A stretch of DNA of 64,000 nucleotides from Betaproteobacteria bacterium (GCA_016713305.1 JADJPK010000020.1:16921-80920), one strand, 5' to 3'. Numbered from the stretch's first letter, positions 1-10,096 are shown. The notes: generated from the letters alone by a model not told the origin. Made by a program: numbers and translations.

Positions 1-287
1 GGGCCCGGTGTGACGGACTGGACATCGCCGAGGCCGAAGGCGTCGAGTCCTGTGCTGAAGCCAGCGGACTGAAAGGAAAGGATGCCCGGATCGAAACCAA
101 TGTCGATATCGAATGATCCGAGTCCCGGAGGTTCGGCGGCGGTCAGGCCGGAAAGCTCCACGCTCACGGCCACTTGTGCGCCCACCGTGTTCGACGCCGC
201 GGGACCGGCGAGCGTCAGCTGGACAGCATTGGCGTCTGTCGCAAGCAGAACCATTGCGAAAAGGAAGATGTGCAGGACGATTCTCAT
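1..287 (-). CDS. Secreted cohesin-like domain protein (truncated by window edge)
   Basis: The visible 95 residues start with a classic signal peptide (MRIVLHIFLFAMVLLA, cleavage near DANA-V). A beta-rich segment follows, with a Leu-Gly-Ser-Phe-Asp-Ile-Asp-Ile-Gly-Phe-Asp-Pro pattern and a later FGLGDVQSVTPG. That pattern is typical of cohesin-type domains, often found in PEP-CTERM proteins of betaproteobacteria. The start lies only 9 bases after the stop of the upstream dockerin-bearing metalloprotease, so the two are probably co-transcribed. The C-terminus, including any PEP-CTERM anchor, is outside the window. The exact family is inferred from pattern only. Confidence 0.6.
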   Translation of the reverse strand, partial: MRIVLHIFLFAMVLLATDANAVQLTLAGPAASNTVGAQVAVSVELSGLTAAEPPGLGSFDIDIGFDPGILSFQSAGFSTGLDAFGLGDVQSVTPG

Positions 288-296
288 GACGATATC

Positions 297-2825
297 TCAG
301 CGTGAGCAACGAGGCTTGGTGCAAAGTGTTGTCAGAAGGCGGGCATCAAGGGCATCTATCCTGCCATCGTGGTTCAGGTCGCGAGGGTCCGTTCCTGCGG
401 CGGGCCGGTTGAGCGCCCTTTGCAACACCGCGACGTCATCGAGATCGACCTTGCCGTTGTGGTCCAGATCGGCCTGACGTTGCGCCATCCGGAAAAGTTG
501 CTTCTTGAGCTGCGCGCTCGACTGTTCGCTGGGAAGGCCCGAAACATCCACCTGCATCGTCGGTACCCCTGACGCACTGCCGATGTTTCCCCCGCGGAAG
601 TGAAGGTTCGTCCACTCCCCGTAGTTCGTGAGAGGCGACATTCGAGGCCGTGCGCGCGCGCAGTCTTCGTAATCATGATTGACGTTCGCCCGCACGGGAA
701 CGAGATCGATGCCATCGGAGGTGAGGGGCAGGGCGCTGCAGTTCCAGTCGATCGGGTTGTTCGCTCCCGATCGAACCAGCACAGCCTCGTCCGATCCCTC
801 GCAGAAGTACATCACCAGAAGCGGATCGACGTCGGCGGCTCCACGAATTCCATGGCGTTCCTCGAGTGCCGCCTCGTCCAGTGTGGGATTCGCATGGCGG
901 GAGTAGTCGATGAAAGGGGCGAAGGTATCGGGTGACACCTTTCGCCAAAGCGCGATCTGCCAGGAATAGTTCATCACGCTGAAGTGGTTCGGCTTGCCAG
1001 TGAATAGGAGAGTCCTGTCGGATGCGCTGGCGAGCAGCGGGCCGCCGTGATGCAGACCGAGGTTGTGGCCAAGTTCGTGCATGAAGGTGCCGGCCAGCGC
1101 GAAATCGTACAAGCCGCTGGCATCCTCGGGCTTCAGCCCAAGCGTCACCACGAAGTTCGATCCCGGAACGGGGCTCAGGCCGGATGAGGTGTCCTCATTC
1201 CCGCAGTCGGATCGCTTCTTCATGCCGTGACCGAGAAAGGCGTAGTGAAATACCTGCGCACGCTCCTGCGCCTTGCCATTGCCTCGGGCATTCGCGAAGT
1301 TGGCCTCCATGAACGGCGCCGTCACCTGAAAGACAGTTCCCTCATCCAGGGCCGCAAGCTGCGCCGTCTCGACGATGGAGGCGGACTTCGACATGGTGTC
1401 GCCGGCGGTGGACCACTTGTCCCCCGTGACGGGGTTCATGATGCAGTTCCAGCCGCAGTCGATGTGCAGCCGTATGTCCTGTGCTGCGAACGCATCGATG
1501 AGCAGCTTCTGCGCGGCCAGCGTAAGGTTATGGCTGAATCCGGACGCTTCGACCAGATAGTCGACATGCACGAAGATGTCCTTGTGCAGGGGGTCGGCAC
1601 CCATCGCGGGGAGATTCAGGAACGCCGGTCCCGACGCGGTCTGAACGGTGATCCCGTTGCGCTCCCAGTCATCGCATAGTGCATCGCCGTCGGTGTCCTT
1701 GCAGGACAGCAAGACGGCGTGCGAGCAGTTTGGGAATCGTGGATGCGAGGCATTCGCCGCGATCTGACCCTTGTCGTTGATCGCGACGGCTTCAGTGAGC
1801 GTCCAGCCGGAGGACGCATCGATGCGGGTGTTGAGATCGACCATGCCGCTCGCGTCGTCCCAGAGAAAGGCTCGCCGCGCGCCACTGTTGAGCGTGTATT
1901 GACCCACCACCTGACCGGCATTGTTGATTGCGTTGGCCCGGCTCGAAGTGCCACCGAACGTTTCCAGATCCGTCAGTGTCGTGCCGTCGCTGACGTAGGC
2001 GTGGGACGGGCCGCCATTGACCGTATCGCTGTAGCCAACGATTCGACCCTTGTCATTGATGCCGAGGGCGAACGACTGACTGTTGCCGCGCGAAAAAGGG
2101 GTCTCTGCGCCGAGCACACCGAGGGAGTAAAGATCCCCGGACGACGCCTTGGTCGAAAAGCTTCCGCAAAAGTAACCGTTGGCCGTCTGCTTGTTGCAGA
2201 ACCCCGATGCGCCACCGGCGATCTGCCCGGTGGCATTGACCGCCCGGCCGTAAGTCTCGTTGTCGTTGAAGAGGCTCGGAAATGCACCCACGTCGGTGAA
2301 CGCGCCGCCGCCTGGAGCGGTCACGAACGCGTGAAAGGGCGCGTTCACGGGGTTCGTTCCGTAGGTGGGCTGAAACTGGCCCGCGATCTGCCCGGAGGCA
2401 TTGATGGCCCAGGCGTAGATTCCGCCGGTGCCGGCGGGAGGTGTGATCCGTACGAGCGGGCCACCCGTACCGTTGGGAGAACTGACGAAGACACCATCGC
2501 CGTTACCCAGGTTGCCGACGATCGTGCCGTAGTCGTTGATGCCTCTCGCGCTGCTCACGGGATTGCCGAATACGGCGCCCGGGGTACCCAGATTTCGGAT
2601 ACCCGCTCCATTCGGACCGGTTGCGAAGGCATATGTCCTGAAGTTGGGGTCCGCGCTGTCCCCGACGACCTGCCCTCGATTGTTCAGGCCATGCGCGGTG
2701 CTCTCGCAGTTGCCCAGCACGCCGACATCGATCACGGTGTACTGCTGCGCCGGCGAGGAACCGCAAACACATGCGAGACACAACCCCGCGACGGGAACCG
2801 CAAGGCTCGAACGTGGATGGCGCAT
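297..2825 (-). CDS. Secreted HAF-repeat metalloprotease with C-terminal dockerin
   Basis: Secreted protein of 842 residues. The ATG at 2825 was chosen because it opens a signal peptide (MRHPRSSLAVPVAGLCLACV, cleavage near AQQ); the open frame extends 50 codons further upstream without one. Residues about 30-370 hold repeated GINDxGxIVG / AFLW units, the HAF extracellular repeat. Residues 583-593 carry HELGHNLGLHH, the HExxHxxGxxH zinc site of metzincins, and SVMNY at 616-620 looks like the Met-turn. Two dockerin-type calcium loops (DLDHNGKVD near 786, DLNHDGRID near 816) end the protein. It probably degrades extracellular protein and may dock onto the neighbouring cohesin-like protein; docking is inference. 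Confidence 0.85.
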   Translation of the reverse strand: MRHPRSSLAVPVAGLCLACVCGSSPAQQYTVIDVGVLGNCESTAHGLNNRGQVVGDSADPNFRTYAFATGPNGAGIRNLGTPGAVFGNPVSSARGINDYGTIVGNLGNGDGVFVSSPNGTGGPLVRITPPAGTGGIYAWAINASGQIAGQFQPTYGTNPVNAPFHAFVTAPGGGAFTDVGAFPSLFNDNETYGRAVNATGQIAGGASGFCNKQTANGYFCGSFSTKASSGDLYSLGVLGAETPFSRGNSQSFALGINDKGRIVGYSDTVNGGPSHAYVSDGTTLTDLETFGGTSSRANAINNAGQVVGQYTLNSGARRAFLWDDASGMVDLNTRIDASSGWTLTEAVAINDKGQIAANASHPRFPNCSHAVLLSCKDTDGDALCDDWERNGITVQTASGPAFLNLPAMGADPLHKDIFVHVDYLVEASGFSHNLTLAAQKLLIDAFAAQDIRLHIDCGWNCIMNPVTGDKWSTAGDTMSKSASIVETAQLAALDEGTVFQVTAPFMEANFANARGNGKAQERAQVFHYAFLGHGMKKRSDCGNEDTSSGLSPVPGSNFVVTLGLKPEDASGLYDFALAGTFMHELGHNLGLHHGGPLLASASDRTLLFTGKPNHFSVMNYSWQIALWRKVSPDTFAPFIDYSRHANPTLDEAALEERHGIRGAADVDPLLVMYFCEGSDEAVLVRSGANNPIDWNCSALPLTSDGIDLVPVRANVNHDYEDCARARPRMSPLTNYGEWTNLHFRGGNIGSASGVPTMQVDVSGLPSEQSSAQLKKQLFRMAQRQADLDHNGKVDLDDVAVLQRALNRPAAGTDPRDLNHDGRIDALDARLLTTLCTKPRCSR

Positions 2826-2989
2826 CGAGGAAGGGTTACGGTGGTGGCGACTGCCGGCAAATGTACCAGCATTCCAGGTGGCGGATGCGGATGCGTGGAA
2901 CGGGATTCGAATCCGGTCACCGTGCGGCGGCGCATCGGCCGGAAGCCGGGCAGGCCGGGTTGTTCCATGGAACAAGGACCATGGTCAAG

Positions 2990-3016
2990 ACAACGGGGGC
3001 TCGTGGCCCCCGTTGT
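2990..3016 (-). terminator. Hairpin terminator after the amidohydrolase gene
   Basis: Perfect inverted repeat with 11-base arms (ACAACGGGGGC / GCCCCCGTTGT) and a 5-base loop, 24 bases past the stop of the amidohydrolase read on the - strand. It lacks a clean U-tract. It separates that gene from the metalloprotease gene. Confidence 0.6.
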
Positions 3017-3040
3017 TCACTCGCGAAACGGCTTGGTCGA

Positions 3041-4573
3041 TCAGGCCGTCTCTGACTTCTTGCCGATGTAACCGTAGTACGTGTTGTTGCGCTCCACGCC
3101 TTCGCGGTTGTACTCGTCCTTCATCTGGGCCAGCTTGTCGTGGCTCATCTTGTCCATCACGTCCGCGGTGACTTGGTAGTTGTACAGGCGGGCGGAGTTC
3201 TCTCCGAAGATCATCCGCTTCACCTTGCTGTCGGCGTCGCCCAGGCGAATCTTCCAGCCCATCTTCTTCATCATGTCCTCGGGAATCTCGAGGCGGCGGA
3301 ACGCTTCGATCTGCCATTGCGGCGATCCGTACCACACCGAGTCCGTGCCCCAGACGACGTGATCGGCACCCAGACCGTTCACGAGCGAGCCGACCACCGC
3401 GGCTGCCATGCGCGGATTCGTCACCGCACACGTCGCGAAGGTCGTCCCGAGTTCACCGTACACGTTGGTGAGGCCGTTCTGGTCGCGCATGCGGGCGAGA
3501 TCGGTCACCCAGTCGATACGGCCGGTCTGCTCGAACTTGGCGAGATCGTGCGCAGGATCCTCGAGGAAGATCCGCAGCGCGCCGTGGTACATGATGAAGG
3601 CGAAGTCCGGATTGTCCTTGGCGGCCTTCGGCAGATCGTCCACGGTGGCGTGCTTCCAGACGCCCGGCCACGACTTCTCGTAGTCGCGCGGAAGCAGTCC
3701 CTTGTGGATACAGATGATGCGGTTGAGACCCGATTGGCGCGCACGCTCGTAGAACGGATAGACCAGCTTCTCGTCGTCGAGGCGCCATGCCGTGCCCTTC
3801 GCACTCGGCGAGAGAGGATCGCCGATCGTGTAGCCCTTCCACGAATCCGGCTGGTACTCGGCGATGGACTTCTCCACCTCGTCCATCCACCCTGGCGTGC
3901 CGGGCGTGAAGACGGAGTGCGACAGCAGACGGCGGCTGCCTGAAATGGTGTTCACCACCGAGCGGGCATCCCGCAGCTGATCGTTGTAGAGCAGGTACCA
4001 CGACGGATCGTCGAAGGGCGCGCTGGACAGCAGGGCCACTTTCGTGTCGCTGTCCATGAAGATTTCCTTCAGGTAGTTCTCGAACTTGTAGCGGGCGAGC
4101 GTCATGGGGGTCTTCGCCATGGCGGGATTCCACCGCTCGACCGCATACTTGCCGAGCCCGAGAAGTCCTTCCTTGTCGAAGTCGTCGCGCACGAAGTGCG
4201 TCTGATCGTCGAAGATGAACTGGTTGGCAAGCTGCCGTGAACGCTCGTTGGCGAAATCGCGATCCTTCGCCTCGACCTCCGATACGTTGAATACCGGGCC
4301 GAACACCTGGTTCATCGCGAGAAACGCGGCGGCGAAACCGGAGGCGGACTTGAGGAAGCTGCGGCGATCCACGCCGTGGTACTTGGCGTACTTGTCGCTG
4401 TACTCGTTGATCAGGCCTTCGACCTGCCGCTGTTGCGCGGTCTGGGGTGGCGGGTTGTATTCGCCATTGGAAACGATCTGGGTGGGGATGGGCGAACGGA
4501 ATGCTGCCTTGTCCGCCGGTAGAACTTCTTCCAGTTCCTTGTCCGACAACCATCCTGCCGGTCTTTCACTCAT
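3041..4573 (-). CDS. Amidohydrolase-2 family protein with Tat-like motif
   Basis: 510 residues from ATG 4573, which has a strong GGGAGG ribosome site; an in-frame ATG at 4642 has none. A twin-arginine motif (DRRSFLK, residues 69-75) and a hydrophobic stretch to about 96 lie after an unusual hydrophilic N-terminal extension of some 68 residues. The rest resembles the TIM-barrel amidohydrolase-2 family, with a VVWGTDSVWYGSPQWQIEAF block near the C-terminus. The N-terminal metal motif, usually HxH, reads DDQTH, so metal binding may be altered. The substrate is unknown. It is transcribed alone, with a hairpin behind it. Confidence 0.75.
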   Translation of the reverse strand: MSERPAGWLSDKELEEVLPADKAAFRSPIPTQIVSNGEYNPPPQTAQQRQVEGLINEYSDKYAKYHGVDRRSFLKSASGFAAAFLAMNQVFGPVFNVSEVEAKDRDFANERSRQLANQFIFDDQTHFVRDDFDKEGLLGLGKYAVERWNPAMAKTPMTLARYKFENYLKEIFMDSDTKVALLSSAPFDDPSWYLLYNDQLRDARSVVNTISGSRRLLSHSVFTPGTPGWMDEVEKSIAEYQPDSWKGYTIGDPLSPSAKGTAWRLDDEKLVYPFYERARQSGLNRIICIHKGLLPRDYEKSWPGVWKHATVDDLPKAAKDNPDFAFIMYHGALRIFLEDPAHDLAKFEQTGRIDWVTDLARMRDQNGLTNVYGELGTTFATCAVTNPRMAAAVVGSLVNGLGADHVVWGTDSVWYGSPQWQIEAFRRLEIPEDMMKKMGWKIRLGDADSKVKRMIFGENSARLYNYQVTADVMDKMSHDKLAQMKDEYNREGVERNNTYYGYIGKKSETA

Positions 4574-5133
4574 TTTCCTACCTCCCTTTATCGTGGTTTG
4601 GGACGGGTACTTTGAGCATCGTGGACCCAAGCATGGGCCCATGGCGAACCCGCGCCGCGATATTTCGCGAGCGAGAGGGGCGTGTCAAGGATTCCGCGAG
4701 GCGTTTTGCCAGTCAGGCATTGGGAAAACGCGTGGCAATGGCGATGACATTATTGGTGATCAAACGTTCGACATGGCAACCGACATGGCAACCGTGACAG
4801 AAGAAGCTCCATCGAAACTGGAGGGTCGCCTGCGCGATCGGGAGGATCGATGGTCAGTTGCAGTGCAGCGAACCAGGCCGCAAGAAACGCTGCGCATGTC
4901 CTTCTTGTTGCGCTGCGGGCAGAGGCGGCATCGCGGCGCCTGTCACCGTGAAATGCGGACGGGGATCTCGAACGTGCGGCTGCATCGGCTCGCTTTGCAG
5001 TTCTGCTGCGATGCGATGGTGTCGGCCCTGTCTTCGTGAAGAAGGACGCGAACAGGAGTCCGGATTCCGCCGCGGGGCGGCCTCACGCGGACCGTCGACC
5101 GGGAGGCCGCCGGCTCGTCGTGTTCGAAACCGG
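4574..5133. other. Gene-free stretch upstream of the amidohydrolase
   Basis: About 560 bases between the amidohydrolase start and the end of the di-haem cytochrome gene. No convincing coding frame was seen; the open frames lack ribosome sites and family features. It contains a short tandem repeat ACATGGCAACCG (two copies near 4771-4796). The amidohydrolase promoter should lie here but was not pinpointed. Confidence 0.4.
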
Positions 5134-6599
5134 TCAGAGCGATTCCAGAAATTTCAGAAGTGCCTGCCGATCCTGTGACGGCATCGAACGGAACGTGTTG
5201 CGGGACTCCGTCGCCTCGCCCCCGTGCCACAGGATGGCCTCCGTGAAGTTCCGGGCGCGCCCGTCGTGCAGGTAGGCCGGGCTCCCGTTCACGGTTTCCG
5301 ACAGGCCGATGCCCCACAGCGGCGGCGTGCGCCAATCGCGTCCGCCGGCTTCGAAATCGGGACGCCCGTCCGCCAGCCCTTCACCCATGTCGTGCAGGAG
5401 CAGATCGGTGTAGGGATGAAAAGTCTGTCCGGCGAGCGCCGGAAGCGGCGGGAACTCTTGAGCGGTCTTCATCTGCGGCGTGTGACAAGTGCTGCACCCT
5501 GCCTCGCCGAAGATCGTCTCGCCGCGCTGCACCAGCGGATCGCCGCTACTGCGTCTTGCCGGCACCGCCAGAGCGAGCGTCCAGAACTCCAGTTCGTCCC
5601 AGTCGGTCGTCACCAGTTCGGGGTCGTTGCCAGGCGTCTGCGCTGCACACAGTGTCTGCACATGCGGGCAGTTCTGGGCGCGGTAGAGGGGGAGGTGAGG
5701 CCCATGTCCCCCAGCGCAGCCACGGCGATCTGCTGCCGGATACTGGGCTGATTCGCTTTCCAGCCGAAACGCCCGATGGCCACGCGCGCGTTGACCGCAT
5801 CCCACACCCGGTTCACCCGACCGTTCATACCGAGCGATCGCTGCATTTCCATGCGCTCCAGCAGCGCGGCATCCGGAACGGCCTGGAGCAGCCCCAATCC
5901 GAAGACCGGCTGGGCAAGTCGCAACGAAAACATGGCCTGGGGACCGAACTCGCCGAAGGCGAGATTCGTTGCGCGAAGAAGGGGGCGCCGAAGCGGCACC
6001 TGCTCGCCGTCGCCCAGCGTGACGACGTGTTCCTGCCAATCGACATGGAGTTCGGCTTCCGGGGGGACCGGAGCCGTGTGATAGGCAAAGTCCGGAAACG
6101 GGCCGCGCAGAGCCCCGTTCTGCAACTGATCGCCGTAGGCGGGATGCGCAACGGGCTCTCCATGCTCGCCGGTACCGGGAACCGAGATGCGCACGAGCAT
6201 CGAAAGGAGCTGTTCGTCCGGGGACGCAGGAGGGCGGCCACGTCCGGCCCCGCCGTGGCATTCGCCGCAGCTCTTCGCGATGTAGGTGGGTCCCAGTCCC
6301 CATTCGAACTGAAGCGACGTGACCGATGCCCACTTCTTGTCGAAGTGGTGGCGTCCCCGGTTGAAAGCCTGCAGCGATTGCCGGGGGAGGCCGGCGATCG
6401 GCTGCAGGTACGCCTCCGCGTCGGAGCGGGAACTGACGAGGCTGTCGTTCGAATTGCGCTGGGGAGCCTCGCCGGCAGGTATGGCCGGAGACGAAGGCAC
6501 CGACAACGCGAGGGCGAGAGCCAGGCAGGAAACGGGTCGGCGATGCACGGAGTCCGATCGGTGGGCAAGGGGGTTGCGAGTGGGCGGAGGCCATGACAC
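5134..6599 (-). pseudogene. Di-haem cytochrome / thiol oxidoreductase-like (DUF1111), frameshifted
   Basis: The N-terminal part (start 6599, or a GTG at 6548 that opens directly on the signal peptide) carries a first haem site CGECHG and the GxGPTYIAKSC block. The C-terminal part, in another frame, carries CSTCHTP, the LLHDMGEGLADG block and the AYLHDGRA motif. Both belong to one periplasmic di-haem protein of about 480 residues. The frames join at a G run (5688-5692 on the + strand): restoring one base turns the sequence into GDMGLTSPLYRAQNCP, as expected for the family. It is either a sequencing error or a recent frameshift. It stands divergent from a small cytochrome c gene. Confidence 0.8.
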
Positions 6600-6779
6600 G
6601 AAGGACGATCACCAAAGCCGCAAGATAAACCGTTGGAGCGTGGGCGTGCCACCGAATCACGGCGCGGTTGACATGGGTCAACGGTTGGGAACACGCTTTG
6701 ACGGAGATTTCGCGCACCCGCGCGCAGCAGGGACGGTCCTTGTGCGCCGGAGGCAAACGCAGCCCAGGGAGGTTTCAGG

Positions 6780-7259
6780 ATGAGACTCAGGCTCGCAGGC
6801 GCAGGTGTCTTGCTGATGCTGTCAGCCGCAGCTGCATTCGCGGCGGAAGACGTGGATCTCGCAGAAGGCGAGAAGCTCTACACGGCCCAGTGTCAGATCT
6901 GTCATGGAAAGGCTGCTGCAGTGGACGCGAGCGAGGCGCTGCTTCCCGCGCGGGGGCCCGGAATGGTGCTCGCTGCGGCGCAGCACGGACGCAGCGATGT
7001 CCCGGTGACGCTCGCCTTCGCGCCGCCCTTCGGTCCGCCGCTCAACGGCGTCTACGGAAGAAAGGCGGGGAGCGTTCCCGGATTCGACTACTCGAGCACC
7101 CTGCTCGCCACCCTCAAGGATCTCGTCTGGGACGACGCGTCCCTCAACGTCTGGATCACCAATCCGCAGGCATGGGTGCCCGGCGTCTACATGTTCTACA
7201 AGCAGCCCGACGCGGAGATCCGCCGGAAGATCATTGCCTACCTGAAGGCCAACCGATAG
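6780..7259 (+). CDS. Periplasmic monohaem cytochrome c
   Basis: 159 residues with a clear signal peptide (MRLRLAGAGVLLMLSAAAAFA) and one haem-binding CQICHG near residue 41. A Met in PGVYMFYK near the C-terminus could be the sixth ligand. The ribosome site GGGAGG lies 8 bases before the ATG. The family is a general class I electron carrier. It faces away from the di-haem cytochrome gene across a 180-base intergenic region, which suggests a shared respiratory or redox role. Confidence 0.85.
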   Translation: MRLRLAGAGVLLMLSAAAAFAAEDVDLAEGEKLYTAQCQICHGKAAAVDASEALLPARGPGMVLAAAQHGRSDVPVTLAFAPPFGPPLNGVYGRKAGSVPGFDYSSTLLATLKDLVWDDASLNVWITNPQAWVPGVYMFYKQPDAEIRRKIIAYLKANR

Positions 7260-7355
7260 GGGCGTCGCGTCCAGGCACCCTGCGGGCATCCGGACGAGGT
7301 CAGGCGCGCGTCACGACGTGAGGGCCGAGGACGCCTGTTCGCGAACCAACCGTCG

Positions 7356-8933
7356 CTAGCCGTCCTTCAACGACTCCCGCAGTTCGCGCTTGAGGATCTT
7401 GCCGCTGGCGTTCTTGGGCAACGCGTCCACGAACACCACGCGCTTGGGGGCCTTGAAATGCGCAAGACGTTCGCGGCAATGGGCAATGAGGGTGTCTTCG
7501 TCGAGGGACTGTCCCGCCTTGCGCACGACGGCCGCCGTGACCATCTCGATCCAGGTCGGGTGCGGCGTTCCGAACACTGCCGCTTCGGCCACGGCCGGGT
7601 GCTGGTAGATCGTCTCTTCCACTTCGCGGCTCGCGACGTTCTCCCCGCCCGTCTTGATCATGTCCTTCTTGCGGTCGACCACCCGCAGATAGCCTTCCTC
7701 GTCCATCACGCCCAGATCGCCGCTGTGAAACCAGCCGTGGCGGAACGCCTCTGCGGTCTTCTGCGGATCGTTCCAGTATCCCAGCATCACGTGTGGCCCC
7801 CGGTGGACGATCTCGCCCACGGTGCCGGGCGGCACCGGATGGTCGTCGTCGTCCACGATCTGCGTTTCCACGTTGATGCATGCCTTGCCTGCCGAACCCA
7901 GCTTGCGCAACTGGTCCTCGGGCCTGAGCGCCGTGGCCACCGGCGACATCTCGGTCTGTCCGTAGAAGTTGAACAGGCGCAGGCCCGGCAGGCGTTCGGA
8001 GAGTTCCTTCACCACCTCCATGGGCATGATCGACGCGCCGTAGTACCCCTTGCGAAGGCAGGACAGGTCGCGCCTGTCGAAATCCGGGTGCCGCAGCAGG
8101 CCGATCCACACCGTGGGCGGGCAGAAGAGCTTCGTTGCACGGTTCCGTTCGATCGCGGCGAGCAGCGCGGCAGGATCGGCGCCAGGCAGAAGGATGTTCG
8201 TGGCGCCGAGATACAGGCCGGGCGAGAGAAAGCAGTGCAACTGGGCGCAGTGAAAGAGGGGAAGAGCGTGGACTTCGATGTCGTCGCCGCTCATCTCGCC
8301 GTCCACGATGCAGCTCACGTACTGGGAGATGTAGTTGCGCGAAGACAGTGTGGCGCCTTTCGGCCGCGATTCCGTCCCGCTGGTGTAGAGCAATTGCACC
8401 GGCTCGTCGTCGCCTATTGCCACGTCGGGAGGCGTCGCATCGGCATGGCGCTGCCAGCGGTCCGTGTCTTCCCAGCCTGAAGGCAGAGGGTCGCCATGGT
8501 CGGGAATGATGGCCTTCAGCCGCACCGTGGGCGGTATGAGCGCGAGAGCGGCTTCGCCCACGGGATGCAATCTGTCTTCCACGATCAACGCCACGGCCTC
8601 GCTGTGCTGGAGGATGTAGGCGACCTCCTGCGCGTTCAGCATGAAATTGACCGGCACGAGAATCGCACCGATGCGCGCCGCGGCGAAGTTGAGCAGCACG
8701 AACGTGTCGTTGTTGTGGGACAGCAGCGCGATGCGCTCGCCCTTGGCGATGCCGCGAGCTGCAAGGGCATTGGCGACGCGGTTGACGGTCTCGTCGAGCT
8801 GCGCGTACGTCCAGTGGCGATCGCCATACGCAAGCGCGATCTTGTCGGGCACGCGGCGGGAACTGCGCCAGAGCAGTTCGCCCAGCCCGTACCGGCGGGC
8901 GCGTTCCACGGTGGGGAGTGCAGCGGTGGTCAT
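7356..8933 (-). CDS. AMP-dependent acyl-CoA synthetase/ligase
   Basis: 525 residues from ATG 8933; the frame stays open 111 codons upstream, but that stretch does not look like protein. The adenylate-forming signatures are present in order: P-loop YTSGTESRPKGA, NFYGQTEMSP, GWFHSGDLGV, DRKKDMIKTGGENV and the catalytic lysine region NASGKILKREL. It should activate a carboxylic acid to its CoA ester in the cytoplasm; the substrate cannot be read from sequence. It is divergent from the amidohydrolase-SDR pair, and the 188-base gap probably holds both promoters. Confidence 0.9.
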   Translation of the reverse strand: MTTAALPTVERARRYGLGELLWRSSRRVPDKIALAYGDRHWTYAQLDETVNRVANALAARGIAKGERIALLSHNNDTFVLLNFAAARIGAILVPVNFMLNAQEVAYILQHSEAVALIVEDRLHPVGEAALALIPPTVRLKAIIPDHGDPLPSGWEDTDRWQRHADATPPDVAIGDDEPVQLLYTSGTESRPKGATLSSRNYISQYVSCIVDGEMSGDDIEVHALPLFHCAQLHCFLSPGLYLGATNILLPGADPAALLAAIERNRATKLFCPPTVWIGLLRHPDFDRRDLSCLRKGYYGASIMPMEVVKELSERLPGLRLFNFYGQTEMSPVATALRPEDQLRKLGSAGKACINVETQIVDDDDHPVPPGTVGEIVHRGPHVMLGYWNDPQKTAEAFRHGWFHSGDLGVMDEEGYLRVVDRKKDMIKTGGENVASREVEETIYQHPAVAEAAVFGTPHPTWIEMVTAAVVRKAGQSLDEDTLIAHCRERLAHFKAPKRVVFVDALPKNASGKILKRELRESLKDG

Positions 8934-9121
8934 GTCCGGTGGATCGTTCAGGAGTCGGCTTGGGCTGGAAGCGTATCGCAAGTTCGGGGCGGGATCCCCG
9001 GTTTCCCGCTGACACGGAGAATCCTGGTCGCGGGTTCCGTGCGGAACCGGGGTTCGGGCGTGCTGTCGCGTGTCCCCGCTTGGCGGTAGAGTGCGCAGCC
9101 TCGGCAGAACCCGGATCCGCC

Positions 9122-10036
9122 ATGAACCACAGTATTCGCGCTGGACGAGCGCCCCAGCCTTCCACTGCCGTGAACTTCGCGGTGCCGCAAGACGCCTGCG
9201 ACTGCCACACGCACATTCATGGGGAACCCGCGGAGTATCCGTTCGATCCCGCGCGTGCGTACACACCGGAGACCGCCTTGCCGCACGAAATGGCGGCGCT
9301 GCACGCCGCGCTGCATGTGCGCAGGGTGGTGATCGTCACGCCCAGTGTCTACGGCACGGACAACTCTGCAACGCTGTACGGCATGAGGGCACGCGGTGGC
9401 GATGCGCGCGGGGTCGTGGTCATCAACGACGACACGGCGGACGGAGAACTGGACGCGATGCACGCGGCCGGCGTGCGAGGCCTGCGGCTCAACCTTTCCA
9501 CCGCCGGCATCCACGATCCGGACGTCGCCAAGGTGGCACTCGGGCGCGCGTTGCGGCGCGCGGCGGCGCGGGGCTGGCACGTGCAGATCTTCACCCATCC
9601 GCCGACCATCGAGGCCGTGGCCGACATCGTCCGGCAGGCACCCGTACCCGTCGTCTTCGATCATTTCGGCGGGGCGGTCGCCTCCGCTGGCATCGGTCAA
9701 CGCGGGTTCGCCGATCTCGTGGACCTGGTCCGGACCGGCCACGCCTACGTGAAGATCTCCGGTGCCTACCGGTCTTCCAGCCTCGCACCGGATTTTCCCG
9801 ACATCGTGCCCTTTGCGCGTGCGCTCATCGAGGCCAACGCGGACAGGGTTCTGTGGGGTACCGACTGGCCCCATCCGAGCGGCGCCACGCCGGCGGGACG
9901 GAATCGCCTGGAGATCCCGCCCGCGCATCCCATCGACGACGGACGGCTCATGAACCAGCTTGCGATCTGGGCTCCGGACGAATCGCTCCGCGCGAGAATC
10001 CTCGTGCACAATCCCGCGCGTCTTTACGAGTTCTGA
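9122..10036 (+). CDS. Amidohydrolase-2 family lactonase-like protein
   Basis: 304 residues from ATG 9122. Features of the LigI / lactonase branch of the amidohydrolase-2 family are visible: CDCHTHIHG near the N-terminus, IFTHPP, VVFDHFGG and WGTDWPHPSG near the C-terminus. Family members hydrolyse lactones such as 2-pyrone-4,6-dicarboxylate. The substrate here is not certain, but the SDR just downstream and the divergent CoA ligase suggest organic-acid or aromatic breakdown. Confidence 0.8.
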   Translation: MNHSIRAGRAPQPSTAVNFAVPQDACDCHTHIHGEPAEYPFDPARAYTPETALPHEMAALHAALHVRRVVIVTPSVYGTDNSATLYGMRARGGDARGVVVINDDTADGELDAMHAAGVRGLRLNLSTAGIHDPDVAKVALGRALRRAAARGWHVQIFTHPPTIEAVADIVRQAPVPVVFDHFGGAVASAGIGQRGFADLVDLVRTGHAYVKISGAYRSSSLAPDFPDIVPFARALIEANADRVLWGTDWPHPSGATPAGRNRLEIPPAHPIDDGRLMNQLAIWAPDESLRARILVHNPARLYEF

Positions 10037-10096
10037 GGCTCGCATCATGACGGCCATGCGCTGCATCCGGACGGGCCGCGAACGGGAGGGGGCCGC

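Noticed and set aside
2962..2973. Palindrome GTTCCATGGAAC as an operator
   Set aside because: A single short palindrome with no second copy near a promoter; could be chance.
2536..3171. Open frames on the + strand over the metalloprotease start
   Set aside because: They run through a signal-peptide-bearing gene on the - strand and through a hairpin; no protein-like composition.
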